A DNA stretch of 64,000 nt from the NCBI GenBank assembly GCA_037974335.1, contig CM075761.1, forward strand, positions 13,815,708-13,879,707. Direction: 5' to 3'. The notes under the pieces are model-generated. The model saw only the letters and a list, made by a program, of their open reading frames with translations, did not search any database and was not told where the DNA came from. Shown here piece by piece: positions 1-10,934 of the stretch (position 1 is the first letter of the stretch; every line of letters begins with the position of its first letter). The position numbers were made by a program, and so were the translations under genes. The DNA comes from Prionace glauca. Lineage: Eukaryota > Chordata > Chondrichthyes > Carcharhiniformes > Carcharhinidae.

Positions 1-24
1 AAACCAGAGGATTTGTCATAAAAC

Positions 25-335
25 CATAAGAAATAGGAACATAGAACATTACAGCGCAGTACAGGCCCTTCAGCCATCGATGTTGCACCGAGTAGGACCA
101 GGAGTCGGCCATCTCGCCCTTCGAGCCTGCCCCTCCATTCAATAAGATCATGGCTGATCTGAAGTGGATCAGTTCCACTTTCCCGCTTTCTCCCCATAAC
201 CCTTAATTCCCCTGTCTATCAGAAACCTATCTACCCGTGACTTAAATATATTCAGCGAGGCAGCCTCCACCACTTCAATGGACAGATAATTACAGAGATT
301 CACCACCCTTTGAGTGGAGAAGTTACTCCTCAAGG
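25..335 (-). mobile_element. LINE C 3' end joined to a LINE A-like tail
   Basis: Reverse-strand CR1-like 3' end. Read on the minus strand it gives the conserved block for 'FTQRVVNLWN' followed by the CATTGAATGG...GGCTCGAAGGGC region. The outermost part (40-107) resembles a LINE A/B tail (GTAATGTTCTATGTTC), so this may be two tails fused or one inserted in the other. It is strongly 5'-truncated. Confidence 0.75.
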
Positions 336-500
336 GATAGGCATGAACCTCGGGTCAGTAGTTTCAGCTGGGGAAAGGGTAATTATGAGGTAATTAAAGA
401 GAAAAGTCACAGCTCTCTTTCCTCATAAGACCTACCCTCCAACCCAGGCAGCATCCTGGTAAATCTCCTCTACACTTTCCCTCAACCTTTCCTCATTTCG
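336..500. mobile_element. Scraps of CR1-like LINE
   Basis: 336-400 on the plus strand matches the end of the CR1 endonuclease domain (the R.EPRVSSFSWGKGNYE stretch also seen on the minus strand near 35.85 kb). 400-495 on the minus strand matches the ERVQRRFTRML-type region. Both are too short to assign to a family. Confidence 0.5.
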
Positions 501-820
501 AACCCTTGGGATATTTCTTCAGACTTAATTTAAATCATTTGCTGAAATCTCCAGTCCATCCAGCTGGCTCGGTTTTCCTGCCCCGTCATAAGCAGCGCAC
601 CCCTGTCTGTTTCCCCTACCTCCACAACAATGGGATGCGGTCCTTCGTTGTCAACCTGGTTTCCGGTCAGTTGCACCACTCCGCCGCCGTGGAGGTTTTT
701 TTTGACGTCGGTGGCACCGGAAGATGCAGCCGTGGCTGGGGGCTGCGGGGTGGGACGGGGCGCAGGGGACCGCCAGGGATGTCCCGCCAAGGAAGCAGAA
801 TATTAACTTGGGAGCCTCCG
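500..820. other. No gene seen
   Basis: Opposing open frames exist here but carry no family motif and no convincing splice context. The stretch around 690-790 is G-rich. I see nothing I can support. Confidence 0.4.
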
Positions 821-839
821 CATCCAATTAGGAAGTTGA

Positions 840-1065
840 TTTGTTTTTTCACGCAATGGGAGTCAAATTTTGGAACACTGTCCCCGGGGTAAAACAAAAG
901 CTGATCAGGCCAGTTAACAGTTGGAATGTACAAAACTGAGATGGGTAGATTTATATGTGGGTCAATATTTAGGAATATTCAAAAATGGTGGGATCTTGTG
1001 GGCTAAAATACATGCTAGCCTTAATCTAGTTGAATAGAGTGAGGGGCTCAATGGCCTCACCTATC
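840..1065 (+). mobile_element. CR1-like LINE 3' end, degraded
   Basis: The order TTTTTCACGCAATGGG, TTTTGGAACAC, then AATGGCCTC near the end follows the usual CR1 3' plan (FTQR.., W..LP.., then a GGGGCTGAATGGCC tail). It is old and runs directly into the SINE tail that follows. Confidence 0.45.
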
Positions 1066-1175
1066 CATAAGCATAGATGAGGGTCATGGGTGGAGAGGTG
1101 ACTAGTATTGTTAAAATGGCGGCGCGCGCTCGTTGGGCCGAAGGGCCTGTTTCCCGGGCTGTTTTTGTTCTTTGT
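1066..1175 (+). mobile_element. SINE S1b 3' tail
   Basis: Contains ATGGGTGGAGAGG, AAAATGGCGGCGCG, TTGGGCCGAAGGGCCTGTTT and the TTGTTCTTTGTTC end. The same module recurs at about 7.3, 11.1, 20.4, 33.3, 36.1, 50.7 and 51.9 kb. Confidence 0.8.
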
Positions 1176-1179
1176 TCAA

Positions 1180-2085
1180 TCCCTATAATAATGGTGCAGA
1201 GTACATTGACAGATCACTTTTCATCCACAGACTGCATATGCTGGTCTGGCCTACAGTGAAAATCCAACACGCTAGTTCGAGAGGAGCGCTAGAGAAAGAG
1301 AGGGAGAGAAGAGTGTGTTTCCTCTATATCTAGTGTCGAAACATTCCTCTTGGTGCACGGTAAACTTTGAAGGTACAACTGGAGCAAATTCGGGCGGACT
1401 GGCGGCTCAATGTTGTGATGGCGCCCAAAGCGGAAAACATACTTTCCTGTAATGTCCGCCATTCCACAATAGAATATGGCCCGCAGCACAATTTCACCCC
1501 TTTGTGCTTTTCTAATTCCTGATGTCGTTTTCTTACAATTCTATTCTCCGTTGACTATGGTAAATATGCAATAAACAATTCAAAATGTATCTGCATCCGA
1601 GTTACCAATTGATCGAAACTCGTTTGGAATGTAAACTGCATGATCCCAGATTACATTTGGGTTCAGCCGAAACGCGCTTCCGGTCGCTCTTTCGCTAATT
1701 ACCAAAGCCATGTTTTGCAGTGAATGTGTGTGCGTTTGGAAATGGGTAAAGAACTGACGGGGCGTTTGAGTTTGGGATTCTGGCTGGATTAATTAAAAAT
1801 GCAGATGGAGAACATTCCTGAACTTGTTGTGCAGGGGTAATGAACACATTTATTGCTGAGACAAAATCATTTCCAATCCATGTTCGCTTTGGATAACGTC
1901 GCTCAGTGGATTTTACAGAATCGGATCAGAGAACCTTACCCATGGACAACAGAGGAAGGACCTGTTGGCTGTTTCAATCTGTACTTTCGTTCCACATTTT
2001 ATTTATCACGGCATGAACAATAGGCTTATTTCTCTTTTATCAGCGATTACAATTACTTTCCTTCCCCCCTGTGCATGCAAACAGT
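1180..2085. other. No gene seen
   Basis: AT-rich single-copy-looking sequence. No open frame here has recognisable domains and I found no repeat family in it. It could be intron or intergenic DNA. Confidence 0.4.
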
Positions 2086-2089
2086 AGGA

Positions 2090-3258
2090 AACCAAAGAGG
2101 TGGATAGGGGTAAGGCAGTTCATGTGGTGTATATGGATTTTAGCAAGGCGTTTGATAAGGTTCACCATGGTAGGCTTCTGCAGAAAATGCAGATGTATGG
2201 GATTGGGGGTGATCTAGGTAATTGGATCAGGAATTGGCTAGCAGATAGGAGACAGAGAGTGGTGGTTGATGGTAAATATTCGTCATAGAGTTCGGTTACG
2301 ACTGGTGTGCCTCAAGGATCTGTTTTAGGGCCACTGCTGTTTGCAATTTTTATTAATGATCTGGATGAGGGTATAGTTGGGTGGATTAGTAAGTTTGCTG
2401 ATGACACCAAAGTCGGAGGTGTGGTAGATTGTGAGGAAGGGTGTAATAGTTTGCAGAGTGACTTAGGAAAGTTGCAGAGCTGGGCTGCGAGGTGGCGGAT
2501 GTAGTTTAATGTGGAGAAGTGTGAGGTAATTCATTTCGGTAGGAATAACAGATGTGTTGAGTATAGGGCTAACGGGAGGACTTTGAATAGTGTGGATGAG
2601 CAGAGGGATCTAGGTGTATGTGTACATAGATCCCTGCAAGTTTGGAATCAAATAGATAAGGTTGTTAAGAAGGCGTACGGTGTCTTGGCATTTATTGGTA
2701 GGGGGATTGAATTTAGGAGTCGCAACGTCATGATGCAACTGTACACAACTCTGGTGCGGCCGCACTTGGAGTTTTGTGTGCAGTTCTGGTCCCCACATTA
2801 CAGGAAGGATGTGGAGGCTTTGGAGAGGGTGCAGAGGAGGTTTACCAGGATGTTGCCTGGTATGGAGGGGAGATCCTATGAGGAGAGACTGAGAGATTTG
2901 GGGTTGTTTTCGCTGGAAAGAAGGCGGCTAATTGAAACATATAAGATGATTAGAGGTTTAGACTGGGTAGATATTGATAGCCTTTTTCCTAGGATGGAGA
3001 AAGCTAGCACGAGGGGGCATGACTTTAAATTAAGGGGGGGTAGTTATAGGACTGATGTCAGAGGGTGGTGAGGGACTGGAATGCCCTGCCAGCTGCAGTT
3101 GTAAATGCGCCTAGTTTGGGGGCGTTTAAGAGATCTGTGGATAGGTTTATGGACGAAAAGGGATTGGTTTAGGCTAGTGGGTGATTGTTTTGTAACTGGT
3201 CGGAGCAACATCGTGGGCCGAAGGGCCTGTTCTGCGCTGTAATGTTCTATGTTTTATG
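2090..3258 (+). mobile_element. LINE A, 5'-truncated copy (RT to 3' end)
   Basis: CR1-like reverse transcriptase from the [15 protein letters not shown] block through [13 protein letters not shown]-like and FADDTKVGG (RT catalytic FADD) to the C-terminal [18 protein letters not shown] and the 3' tail with GGGCCGAAGGGCCTGTTCTG and TTCTATG. In-frame stops break it at least at 2286 (TAG in the GKYSS block) and 2502 (TAG after WRM). The FFTQR block is shortened near 3065. It is a dead copy. Confidence 0.93.
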
Positions 3259-3402
3259 TTCTATGAAACCATTCAGCACTTTGGTGAGCTAACTTCCGCC
3301 AACCTAGAAGAATATCTTAACTCCATCCATTCCGCTGGTATCCATAAATCTATCCAGTTAGCAAAAGACAATCTATCAATTTCTGTTTTGACAGGTTCAT
3401 TT

Positions 3403-4527
3403 TAGAACATAGAACATTACAGCGCAGAACAGGCCCTTTGGCCCACGATGTTGCGCCGACCAGTTACAAAACAATGACCCACTAGCCTAAACCAATCCCT
3501 TTTCATCCATAAACCTATCCACAGATCTCTTAAACGCCCCCAAACTAGGTGCATTTACAACTGCAGCTGGCAGGGCATTCCAGTCCCTCACCATCCTCTG
3601 GGTAAAGAACCTACCCCTGACATCTGTCCTATAACTACCCCCCCTTAATTTAAAATCGTGCCCCCTCGTGCTGGCTTTCTCCATCCTAGGAAAAAGGCTA
3701 TCACTATCTACCCTGTCTAAACCTCTAATCGTCTTATATGTTTCAATGAGATCCCCTCTTAGCCGCCTTCTTTCCAGCGAAAACAACCCCAAATCTCTCA
3801 ATCTCTCTTCATAGGATCTCCCCTCCATACCAGGCAACATCCTGGTAAACCTCCTCTGCACCCTCTCCAAAGCCTCTACATCCTTCCTGTAATGTGGGGA
3901 CCAGAACTGCGCACAAAACTCTAAGTGTGGCCGCACCAGAGATGTGTACAGTTGCATCATGACGCTGCGACTCCTAAATTCAATCCCCCTACCAATAAAC
4001 TCCAAGACTCCGTATGCCTTCTTAACAACCTTATCTACTTGATTCCCAACTTTCAGGGATCTATGTACACATACACCTCGATCCCTCTGCTCCTCCACAC
4101 TATTCAAAGTCCTCCCGTTAGCCCTATACTCAACACATCTGTTATTCCTACCGAAATGAATTACCTCACACTTCTCCACATTAAACTCCATCCGCCACCT
4201 CTCAGCCCAGCTCTGCAACCTTTCTAAGTCATCCTGCAAACTATGACACCCTTCCTCACAATCTACCACACCTCCGACTTTGGTGTCAGCAGCAAACTTA
4301 CTAATCCACCCAACTATACCCTCATCCAGATCATTAATAAAAATTACAAACAGCAGTGGCCCCAAAACAGATCCCTGAGGCACACCACTTTAACCGAACT
4401 CCATGACGAATATTTCCCATCAACCACCACTCTCTGTCTCCTATCTGCTAGCCAATTCCTGATCCAATTACCTAGATCACCCCCAATCCCATACATCTGC
4501 ATTTTCTGCAGAAGCCTACCATTTTAG
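3403..4527 (-). mobile_element. LINE A, 5'-truncated copy (minus strand)
   Basis: Mirror-oriented to the preceding copy and separated from it by only about 150 bases, so the two LINE A 3' ends face each other. A continuous frame from about 4383 to 3487 encodes [19 protein letters not shown] (the RT motif is FAAD, not FADD, so catalytically dead) and the complete C-terminal domain ending in DRFMDEKGLV. The 5' end stops at the GCATTTTCTGCAGAAG block. Confidence 0.93.
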
Positions 4528-4547
4528 CCCTGGCCTCAGCAGTTATT

Positions 4548-5020
4548 TAGAACATAGAACATAGAAAACTACAGCACAAACAGGCCCTTTGCCCCACAAG
4601 TTGCGCCGATCATATCCCCAACTACTAGGCCTGTCTATAACCCTCAATCCCATTAAATCCCATGTACTCATCCAGAATTCTCTTAAAAGACCCCAACGAG
4701 TTCGACTCCATCAGCACTGACGGCAGCCGATTCCACTCACCCACCGCCCTCTGAGTGAAAATCTTACCCCGGACATCTCCTCTGTACCTGCTCCCCAGCA
4801 CCTTAAACCTGTGTCCTCTCGTAGCGACCATTTCAGCCCTGGGAAATAGCCTCCGAGAATCTACCCTATCTATACCTCTCAACTTCTTCTGAACCTCTAT
4901 CAGGTCACCTCTCACCCTTCATCTCTCCAGGGAGAAAAGATGGAATTCCCTCAACCTATTCTCATAAGGCAGCAATCCAGGCAGCATCCTTGTAAATTTT
5001 CTCTGTAATCTTTGAAGTTA
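4548..5020 (-). mobile_element. LINE B 3' end
   Basis: Minus-strand frame 4915-4625 encodes RGDLIEVQKKLRGIDRVDS, FTQRAVGEWNRLP and LDEYMGFNGIEGYRQ, the LINE B signature. The 3' tail has the GGCGCAACTTGTGGGGC block and the TTCTATG unit. The upstream part to 5020 is degraded. Confidence 0.88.
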
Positions 5021-5413
5021 AGAATTACAGATCCTCTTTTTCCTTTATTTGAAGAACTATGAACACGTCACATCCAGACGCACAGACTTCATTTTCGAGG
5101 GACACTGTATCCAAATATCCGGCCATCACTTCCTACCACATCTATCCGAATCGTCCTTGACTTTGACAATACCTTGCCTTAAACAAATGTTGATTTACAG
5201 GATGTCTCTAGTAGTCTGTGGCAGCGTTTGGTAACTTTTGTCTACAAATGGCCCCCTCCATTGCTATTGAGATATCAAAATTGATACTAGGTCTGTTTCA
5301 ATCTGAACTAATGCAGTGATCTGTTTTTAGAGTGCTTCCTTGGGCTCGCAGGGTAGACCTTGATCGGTATGATTGACAGATCCGGTCATATGACTGTTAA
5401 CAACGCATCTTAC

Positions 5414-5535
5414 ACAGAGAATTCCAACTGTGTTGCTACTTCCAGATGTTGTTTGGACTTGAGATAGAGGAATGTCAGTTTGCACCCCTCTTTGATGTTG
5501 TAGATTTTGCTTTCTGAGTGTTGCTGTTTTCGAAG
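5414..5535 (-). other. Exon-like segment of unknown gene
   Basis: On the minus strand a strong acceptor (pyrimidine run then TCTCTGCAG) precedes 122 bases that stay open in one frame (phase 1 start), and a GTAAGA donor follows after TGT (phase 0). The peptide contains KTATLRKQNLQHQR and VQTDIPLSQVQTTSGSS: hydrophilic, Ser/Thr/Gln-rich, no domain I recognise. It lies downstream of, and on the same strand as, the Ig receptor gene at 16.9-18.5 kb, so a cytoplasmic exon of that gene is one possibility. This is inference from splice signals only. Confidence 0.2.
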
Positions 5536-5569
5536 CTGCAGAGAGAGAGAAATGGAGAGAGATATTAAC

Positions 5570-5870
5570 AAAAAAGAACAAAGAACAACACAGCACGGGA
5601 ATCAGGACCTTCAGCCCAACAAGCCCTCACCACCATTTTAACATTGTGAGTGCCCTCTTCTACCTACTTCATTTGTCTAGGCCTATTGGACTCCTCAATA
5701 AAGGAACCATAACCAGATTGAGGGAAGACTAATTTAGCGACAATTTGTTAACACTAAAGAGCACGTTTTCGGGGTGTAGGAAGAAACTGGAGCACCCGGA
5801 GAAAATCCATGCAAGCACGGGGAGAATGTGCAAACTCCCACACAAACTGGCCCAAATCCATATATCTGTA
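5570..5870 (-). mobile_element. SINE S1b, minus strand, partial
   Basis: Begins with the reverse complement of the tail (AGAACAAAGAACAACACAGC) and ends in GGAGAATGTGCAAACTCC, the tRNA-proximal body. The middle (CACCATTTTAACATTGTGAGTG) defines a variant also present at 7.97 and 26.05 kb. Confidence 0.8.
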
Positions 5871-6114
5871 CAGCAAACAGTGATGGTCAGTAGTATTCTG
5901 TTCAGACCCTCAGATCTGAAACCTCGAAGCTGCCAGAGGCTAGATTTATTTCACTGTTTTGCTGCTTTGGGCATAAATACTTCTCTGAAAACGACTGTTT
6001 GGATTTCTGTCCATTGGTGTTAAAGGCTGGAAATCTTGTCTTGCATGAGGAGACGAGTTTTTGTTTTAAATAATTCTGAGGAATGTTGCATACTGGTGGA
6101 GCTATCATTAAATT

Positions 6115-6210
6115 GGAACAACACAGACAGTGACCCGAGCCGGGAATCGAACCCTGGAGCTGTGAAGCAGCAGTGCTAACCCACTGTGCTACCGTGCCGT
6201 TCAGCCCCTC
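6115..6210 (-). mobile_element. SINE head (tRNA-like), minus strand
   Basis: GACCCGAGCCGGGAATCGAACC is the reverse complement of a tRNA B box region, followed by GTGCTAACCCACTGTGCTACCGTGCCG, the tRNA-like 5' end. It probably belongs with the body at 5570-5870, separated by about 250 bases of unrelated sequence. It is not a functional tRNA. Confidence 0.75.
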
Positions 6211-7165
6211 TGCCACTGTGCTATCCGCTGTGCCCATTCGAATTTCTCAGACAGCCATGTTGGTGAATTCAGCCACATTATCTGTTCAATACAGTTTAGA
6301 TCAGACTGATCACGTGTTTAGCAGTAGCTAGAAGATGTTTCTCGTTGCAGACTGAGTTCAGCGCGGCCTTTTCATCTATAAGCAGGAAACTCTGAACGAC
6401 AAGTCACCCTGCTCTGATATTTTTAGTGTGCAATTTTCACCGCAGCAGCTGTGTCTGCAAAATGTGCATGTTCACCACGTCTTCCGGTTCCCTGTGTTAC
6501 CGCAGCCCAGCAACTTTCTGTCACCCTGAACGTTGCAGCATCTCTTTGCAGGTCTGTGTCTTCATCAGTCCTCCATTAGCGTCGCACATTTGCAGGTTGT
6601 AGAACTACTGAGGTAGTGAATCAAGTAGAAACTTTTGCTACTGCTTACTTCCGATAAAAAAAGGAATCTCATGGTGAAAGAATGTATCATTTGTAGCTGA
6701 TCAGAAGCGCTTATGGGAAACATTCAGCAATATTTCCATTTAGACGTTCTGCTCCTCTGGGCTGACAATGATTCCACGGCCACCAATAACAAGAAAGTTT
6801 GTCTTACTTTTTCTTCTTGTTTCTATTTACATCCGGCCATAGTCAGTTTTAGAATGGTCAGCCACATTTAGGGCGGCAAGGTAGAAGCACTTCATATCTG
6901 AAATGGTGGCCATGAGGAGAGAAGACAGTTGTCCAACCGATGTGAAGGGACTTACCAATGTACACCCTGTGCAAGGAACTGTAGAGTGGCCGCACACCAG
7001 AGGAACATGGTCAATCAGACGCATTCAGTGGAGTGAAGAGTGTTTATGATTATTTGAGTGTGGAGGCTTGCAAATAGCGCCTGGGCAGATGGAAAAGTTT
7101 AAACTAAATTAATTCGATTAGCATCTAGTCTAATCCATGGCAACCGTGATCAATATAATCAATTA
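6210..7165. other. No gene recognised
   Basis: No domain-bearing frame. On the minus strand a short frame at 7024-6827 has a possible donor (TTGGTAAGTCC) and acceptor (CCATTTCAG), but its peptide is not recognisable and part of it resembles a dispersed repeat. Confidence 0.35.
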
Positions 7166-7169
7166 TTGG

Positions 7170-7400
7170 TACATCACCCCAACGATGTGCTGTTAGGCTG
7201 ATTGGTGTAACAAATTGACCCTAAATTAGTCTTCCCTCAATGTGGAATGACATAAGCATAGATAAGGGATATGGGTGGAGAGGATAATGTTAAAGCATAG
7301 ATAAGGGATATGGGTGGAGAGGATAATGTTAAAATGGCGGCGCGGGCTCGTTGGGCCGAAGGGCCTGTTTCCCGTGCTGTGTTGTTCTTTATTCTTTTTC
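7170..7400 (+). mobile_element. SINE S1b 3' half with internal tandem duplication
   Basis: Starts in the GATGTGCTGTTAGGCTGATTGG block and ends in GTTGTTCTTTATTCTTT. The 39-base unit at 7256-7294 is repeated perfectly at 7295-7333. Confidence 0.85.
7256..7333 (+). repeat. Perfect 39-bp tandem duplication
   Basis: Unit GCATAGATAAGGGATATGGG... occurs twice back to back without a mismatch, inside the SINE S1b tail region. Confidence 0.95.
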
Positions 7401-7635
7401 TGGAAGATAATCGACTGTCTATATCTGGTTTGGCCGGAATGTGGCGCCACAGCAGTACCAGCAAATCATTTATTTCCAGAGTGGGCAGAAAAAAAACTGG
7501 AATTGCAATCGATGCCATCCGAAAATTAAACAAAATAAAGAAGTAAACATTGTGATTTCTGTCCAGTTTCCGAATTTACAATTTCCATTAGCCTTCAACA
7601 GGACGAATTCCAAGCTATACAAACAAAGAACAAAG

Positions 7636-7952
7636 AACAGGGTGGCACGGTAGCCCCGTGGTGAGCACTGCTGCTTCACAGCTCCTGGGTTCGATCCCCA
7701 CCTCGGGTCATTGTCTCTGTGGAGCCTGCATGTTCTCGTGTTTGCTTGGATTTCCTCAGGGTGCTCTAGTTTCCTCCCACAGTCCAAAGATGTGCGGGTT
7801 TGGTTGATTGGCCATGCTAAGGAAATTGCCCCTTAGTGTCCAGGGATGTGTAGGTTAGAGGGATTAATGGGTATAATATGTATGGATATGGCGGTAGGGC
7901 CTCTACTCGATGCAGACTCGAAGGGCCTCTTTCTGCACTGTAGGGTTCTATG
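7636..7952 (+). mobile_element. SINE S1, near full length
   Basis: Head GGGTGGCACGGTAGCCCCGTGG with B box GGGTTCGATCCCC, body TTTCCTCCCACAGTCCAAAG, tail GAAGGGCCTCTTTCTGCACT ending GGGTTCTATGATG. The tRNA-like A and B boxes identify the internal Pol III promoter of the ancestor. Confidence 0.92.
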
Positions 7953-7964
7953 ATGATTTCCTGA

Positions 7965-8080
7965 GGACAACACAGCACAGGAAACAGGCCCTACAAACCC
8001 GCGCCGACCATTTTAACATTCAGTGAGTGCCTCATTCCAATCCTTCTTCTACCTGTGACTTTTGTATGTGAGAAAAAAAA
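7965..8080 (-). mobile_element. SINE S1b tail fragment, minus strand
   Basis: ACAACACAGCACAGGAAACAGG then CCATTTTAACATTCAGTGAGTG, as at 5.57 and 26.05 kb. Truncated. Confidence 0.75.
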
Positions 8081-8344
8081 CGTGTGCTATCATCCCTTTA
8101 ATGCATTGCTAAGGAATTTGCCCAAGCGAAGTAAAGTCACAAACAGGATAATATTGAGGTATTGCATGTGGGTGGGGGGTTGAGTTACTTTTCAGTCAAT
8201 AGTTTTGAACATTTCCTTTTCTGTTTTTTTCAAGTTTGCAATATGGCTTTGCGCACAGCTGGTGTTATTTTCCTTCAGTCTAAAAGCATTCCACCAATCC
8301 ATGCCAGCATGTTGTAATGCCCTTTTCATTCACAAATGGTCAAC

Positions 8345-8687
8345 ATAAATATAAACCCTACAGTGCAGAAGGAAGTCATTCGGCCCATCCAGTCTCCGCC
8401 GACCACAATCCCACCCAGGCCCTGCCCCTATATCGCTATATATTTTACCCGCTAATCCCTCGAATTTACACATCTCAGGACATAAAGGACAATTTAAGCA
8501 TGACCAATCGACCTAACCCACACATCTTTGGATTGTGGGAGGAAACAGGAGCACCCAGAGGAAACCCACGCAGACACGAGGAGAATGTGCAAACTCCACA
8601 CAGGCAGTGACCCGAGCCGGGAATCGAACCCAGGACCCTGGAGCTGTGAAGCAGCAGTGCTAACCACTGCGCTACCGTGCCGCCCAT
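8345..8687 (-). mobile_element. SINE S1, near full length, minus strand
   Basis: Runs from the reverse-complement tail ACCCTACAGTGCAGAAGG to the reverse-complement head CGGGAATCGAACCC...CTACCGTGCCGCCC. It abuts the LINE B copy that starts at 8688. Confidence 0.93.
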
Positions 8688-9840
8688 AACAGCACAAACA
8701 GGCCCTTCGGCCCTCGAGTTGCGCCGATCACATCAACCCCACCAATCTATAGACCTATCTATAACCCCCAATCCCATTAAACCCCATATACTCATCCAGA
8801 AGTCTTTTAAAAGACCCCAGCGAGTTCGCATCCACCACCGATGACGGCAGCCGATTCCATTCACTCACCACCCTCTGAGTGAAAAACCTACCCCTAACAT
8901 CACCTCTGTACTTCCCTCCCCGCACTTTAAATCTGTGTCCTCTCGTAGCGACCATTTCAACCCGGGGAAATAGCCTCTGAGAGTCCACCCTATCTATTCC
9001 TCTCAAAATTTTATAAACTTCTATCAGGTCGCCTCTCAACCTTCGCCTCTCCAGGGAAAAGAGTCCCAGCTCCCTCAACCTATCTTCATAAGGCATGCCT
9101 CCCAGTCCAGGCAACATCCTTGTAAATCTCCTCTGCACCCTTTCAATAGCTTCTACGTCTTTCCTATAGTGAGGCGACCAGAACTGCGCACAGTACTCCA
9201 AATGAGGCCTGACGAGGGTCCTGTAAAGTTGCAGCATTACCTCCCGACTCCTAAACTCAATCCCTCGATTAATGAAGGCCAGTACACCATACGCCTTCTT
9301 GACCACCTCCTCCACCTGCGAGGCCGATTTAAGAGTCCTGTGGACCCGGACCCCGAGATCCTCCTGCTCTTCAACGCTACTAAGACTCCTGCCCTTGATA
9401 GTGTACTCGTTCATCCCGTTGGTTCTGCCGAAATGGACGACTACACATTTATCCGCGTTGAAGTCCATCTGCCACTTCTCCGCCCATTCCTGCATCCTGT
9501 CTATGTCCTGCTGCAACTTTTGACATCCTTCCAGACCATCCACAACACCGCCGACCTTCGTGTCATCAGCGAACTTGCTAACCCATCCCTCCACCTCCTC
9601 ATCCAGGTCATTTATGAAAATGACAAACAGCAAGGGTCCCAGAACAGATCCCTGGGGCACCCCACTGGTGACTGACCTCCATTCCGAAAAAGACCCATCC
9701 ACAACCACTCTCTGCCTTCTGCAGGCAAGCCAGTTCTGGATCCACAAGGCCAAAGGCCCTTGGATCCCATGCCCTGTCACCTTCTCAAGAAGTCTTGCAA
9801 GGGGGACCTTATCAAAAGCCTTGCTGAAGTTGATATTAGA
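8688..9840 (-). mobile_element. LINE B, 5'-truncated, well preserved
   Basis: A minus-strand frame of 341 codons (9780-8755) covers [57 protein letters not shown] and LLDEYMGFNGIGGYR. The RT catalytic FADD is intact. This is the best LINE B copy in the window, cut off at the 5' side inside RT. Confidence 0.93.
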
Positions 9841-9889
9841 AGCACTGAGCTATACTAAACGGGGGACTGAGTGATTTGCACCGAACGGA

Positions 9890-9950
9890 TTTCTGCTTCT
9901 TTCAACATTCCACAGAAATGGCTGAACCTGTTCCTGTTGAACACCACTGG
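9890..9950 (-). mobile_element. CR1-like LINE fragment (left half, split by a foldback repeat)
   Basis: Minus-strand remnant of the [10 protein letters not shown]-type RT block. The sequence TGAACACCACTGG at 9938-9950 is repeated exactly at 10513-10525, where the same LINE resumes; the foldback repeat sits between. Confidence 0.65.
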
Positions 9951-10512
9951 TTAAAGAGATGTGTATTGTCTCCAGACAGTACAGTCAGTGAGGTTTTGCA
10001 AAACCAGGCAAGCCCCGTAACTTGCCTGGGTTTGCAAATCCTCATTTACTGTACTGTCTGTAGACAATACACATCTCTTTAACCTGTGATCAGCGCTCCT
10101 TCCACTCACATTATCAGCCACTTTAAGACTTGAACAGCACGTTAGGTGTAAAGATTCGCATTCTAATCAGTAATCTGTAAACTGTGTGGGGGCGTTTAAG
10201 AGATCCGTGGATATGTTTATGGATGAAAAGGGATTGGTTTAGGTTAGTGGGTCATTGTTTTTTAACTGGTCAGCGCAACATTGTGGGCCGAAGGGCCTGT
10301 TCTGCGCTGTAATGTTCTATGTTCTATGTTCTATGTTCTATGTGTGTGCTTTATATGCTCTGTCTGAGGCCAGAACTCTCCATTCACCTGAAGAAGAGTT
10401 TAACCTCGAAGGCTTGTGAGTTTACTATCAAATAAATCGGTTGGACTTAAACCTGGTGTTGTCAGACTTCTTATTGTGTTTACCCCAGTCCAACGCCGGC
10501 ATCTCCACATCA
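9951..10512 (-). repeat. Foldback repeat with 13-bp flanking duplication, carrying a LINE A tail
   Basis: Unclassified dispersed family. It starts with a 62+62 base hairpin (9951-10012 and 10021-10082, spacer 8) and ends with the core ATAAATCGGTTGGACTTAAACC and GTCCAACGCCGGCATCTCCA. Exact 13-base flanking repeats TGAACACCACTGG mark the insertion. A LINE A 3' end (10187-10342) has landed inside it. Other copies: 18.6, 21.9/24.4 and 29.1 kb. Strand chosen so that the core reads ACACCAGGTTTTAGTCC at other copies. Confidence 0.85.
10187..10342 (+). mobile_element. LINE A 3' tail inserted in the foldback repeat
   Basis: GGGGGCGTTTAAGAGATCCG to four TTCTATG-like units. It is flanked by TGTG/TGTGTG; in the uninterrupted copy at 29.13 kb the sequence reads AAACTGTCTGTGCTTTATAT, so this is a clean 156-base insertion. 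Confidence 0.93.
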
Positions 10513-10525
10513 TGAACACCACTGG

Positions 10526-10930
10526 TCACAGACTTCCAGTCACAAACATAACTTTCGACAATCAGGTACTGCCTCTTGTCACTAAAATAATTTTGGGCCC
10601 AGTTTGCAAAATTGACTGGATCCCATGGGCTCTCACCATTTTCATCAGCCGCCCATGTGGGACCTGCTCAACATTCTTTCTGAAGTCCATGTCGACCACG
10701 TCAAGTGTACGCCCGCATCTACACAACCAGTTCCCTCCTTGAACAATTCAGTAGAATTTGTGTGGCATGATTTCCCTTTGGCAAAGCCATGATGATTATC
10801 CTTCATCCTTCACTTGCCTCCCCAAGTGGAGATTAATTCTGTGCCTCAGATATTTTTCCACCAGTTTCCCTACCACTGGAGTTCAACTCAATTGCCTTCA
10901 ATTTTCTGATCTTTTCCCTGACAATGGCAT
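10526..10930 (-). mobile_element. CR1-like LINE RT fragment (right half), degraded
   Basis: Minus strand reads through degraded RT blocks: a GVPQ..-side start, the W..P..F.NWAQN region near 10600-10630, AKGKSCHT..ST region near 10740-10800, and ..VVGKLVEK.L..RINLHLG near 10840-10880. This family is distinct from LINE A-D and is older. Confidence 0.65.
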
Positions 10931-10934
10931 CCGC

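Noticed and set aside
6827-7024. Minus-strand frame with donor and acceptor-like sites, a possible small gene
   Set aside because: The peptide has no hydrophobic leader or domain, and parts resemble a dispersed shark repeat.
8475-8697. Possible tRNA genes at the many B-box-like sites (for example 8.6, 15.3, 35.5 and 51.2 kb)
   Set aside because: These are heads of SINE S1/S2. They lack a full cloverleaf and are followed by the constant SINE body.
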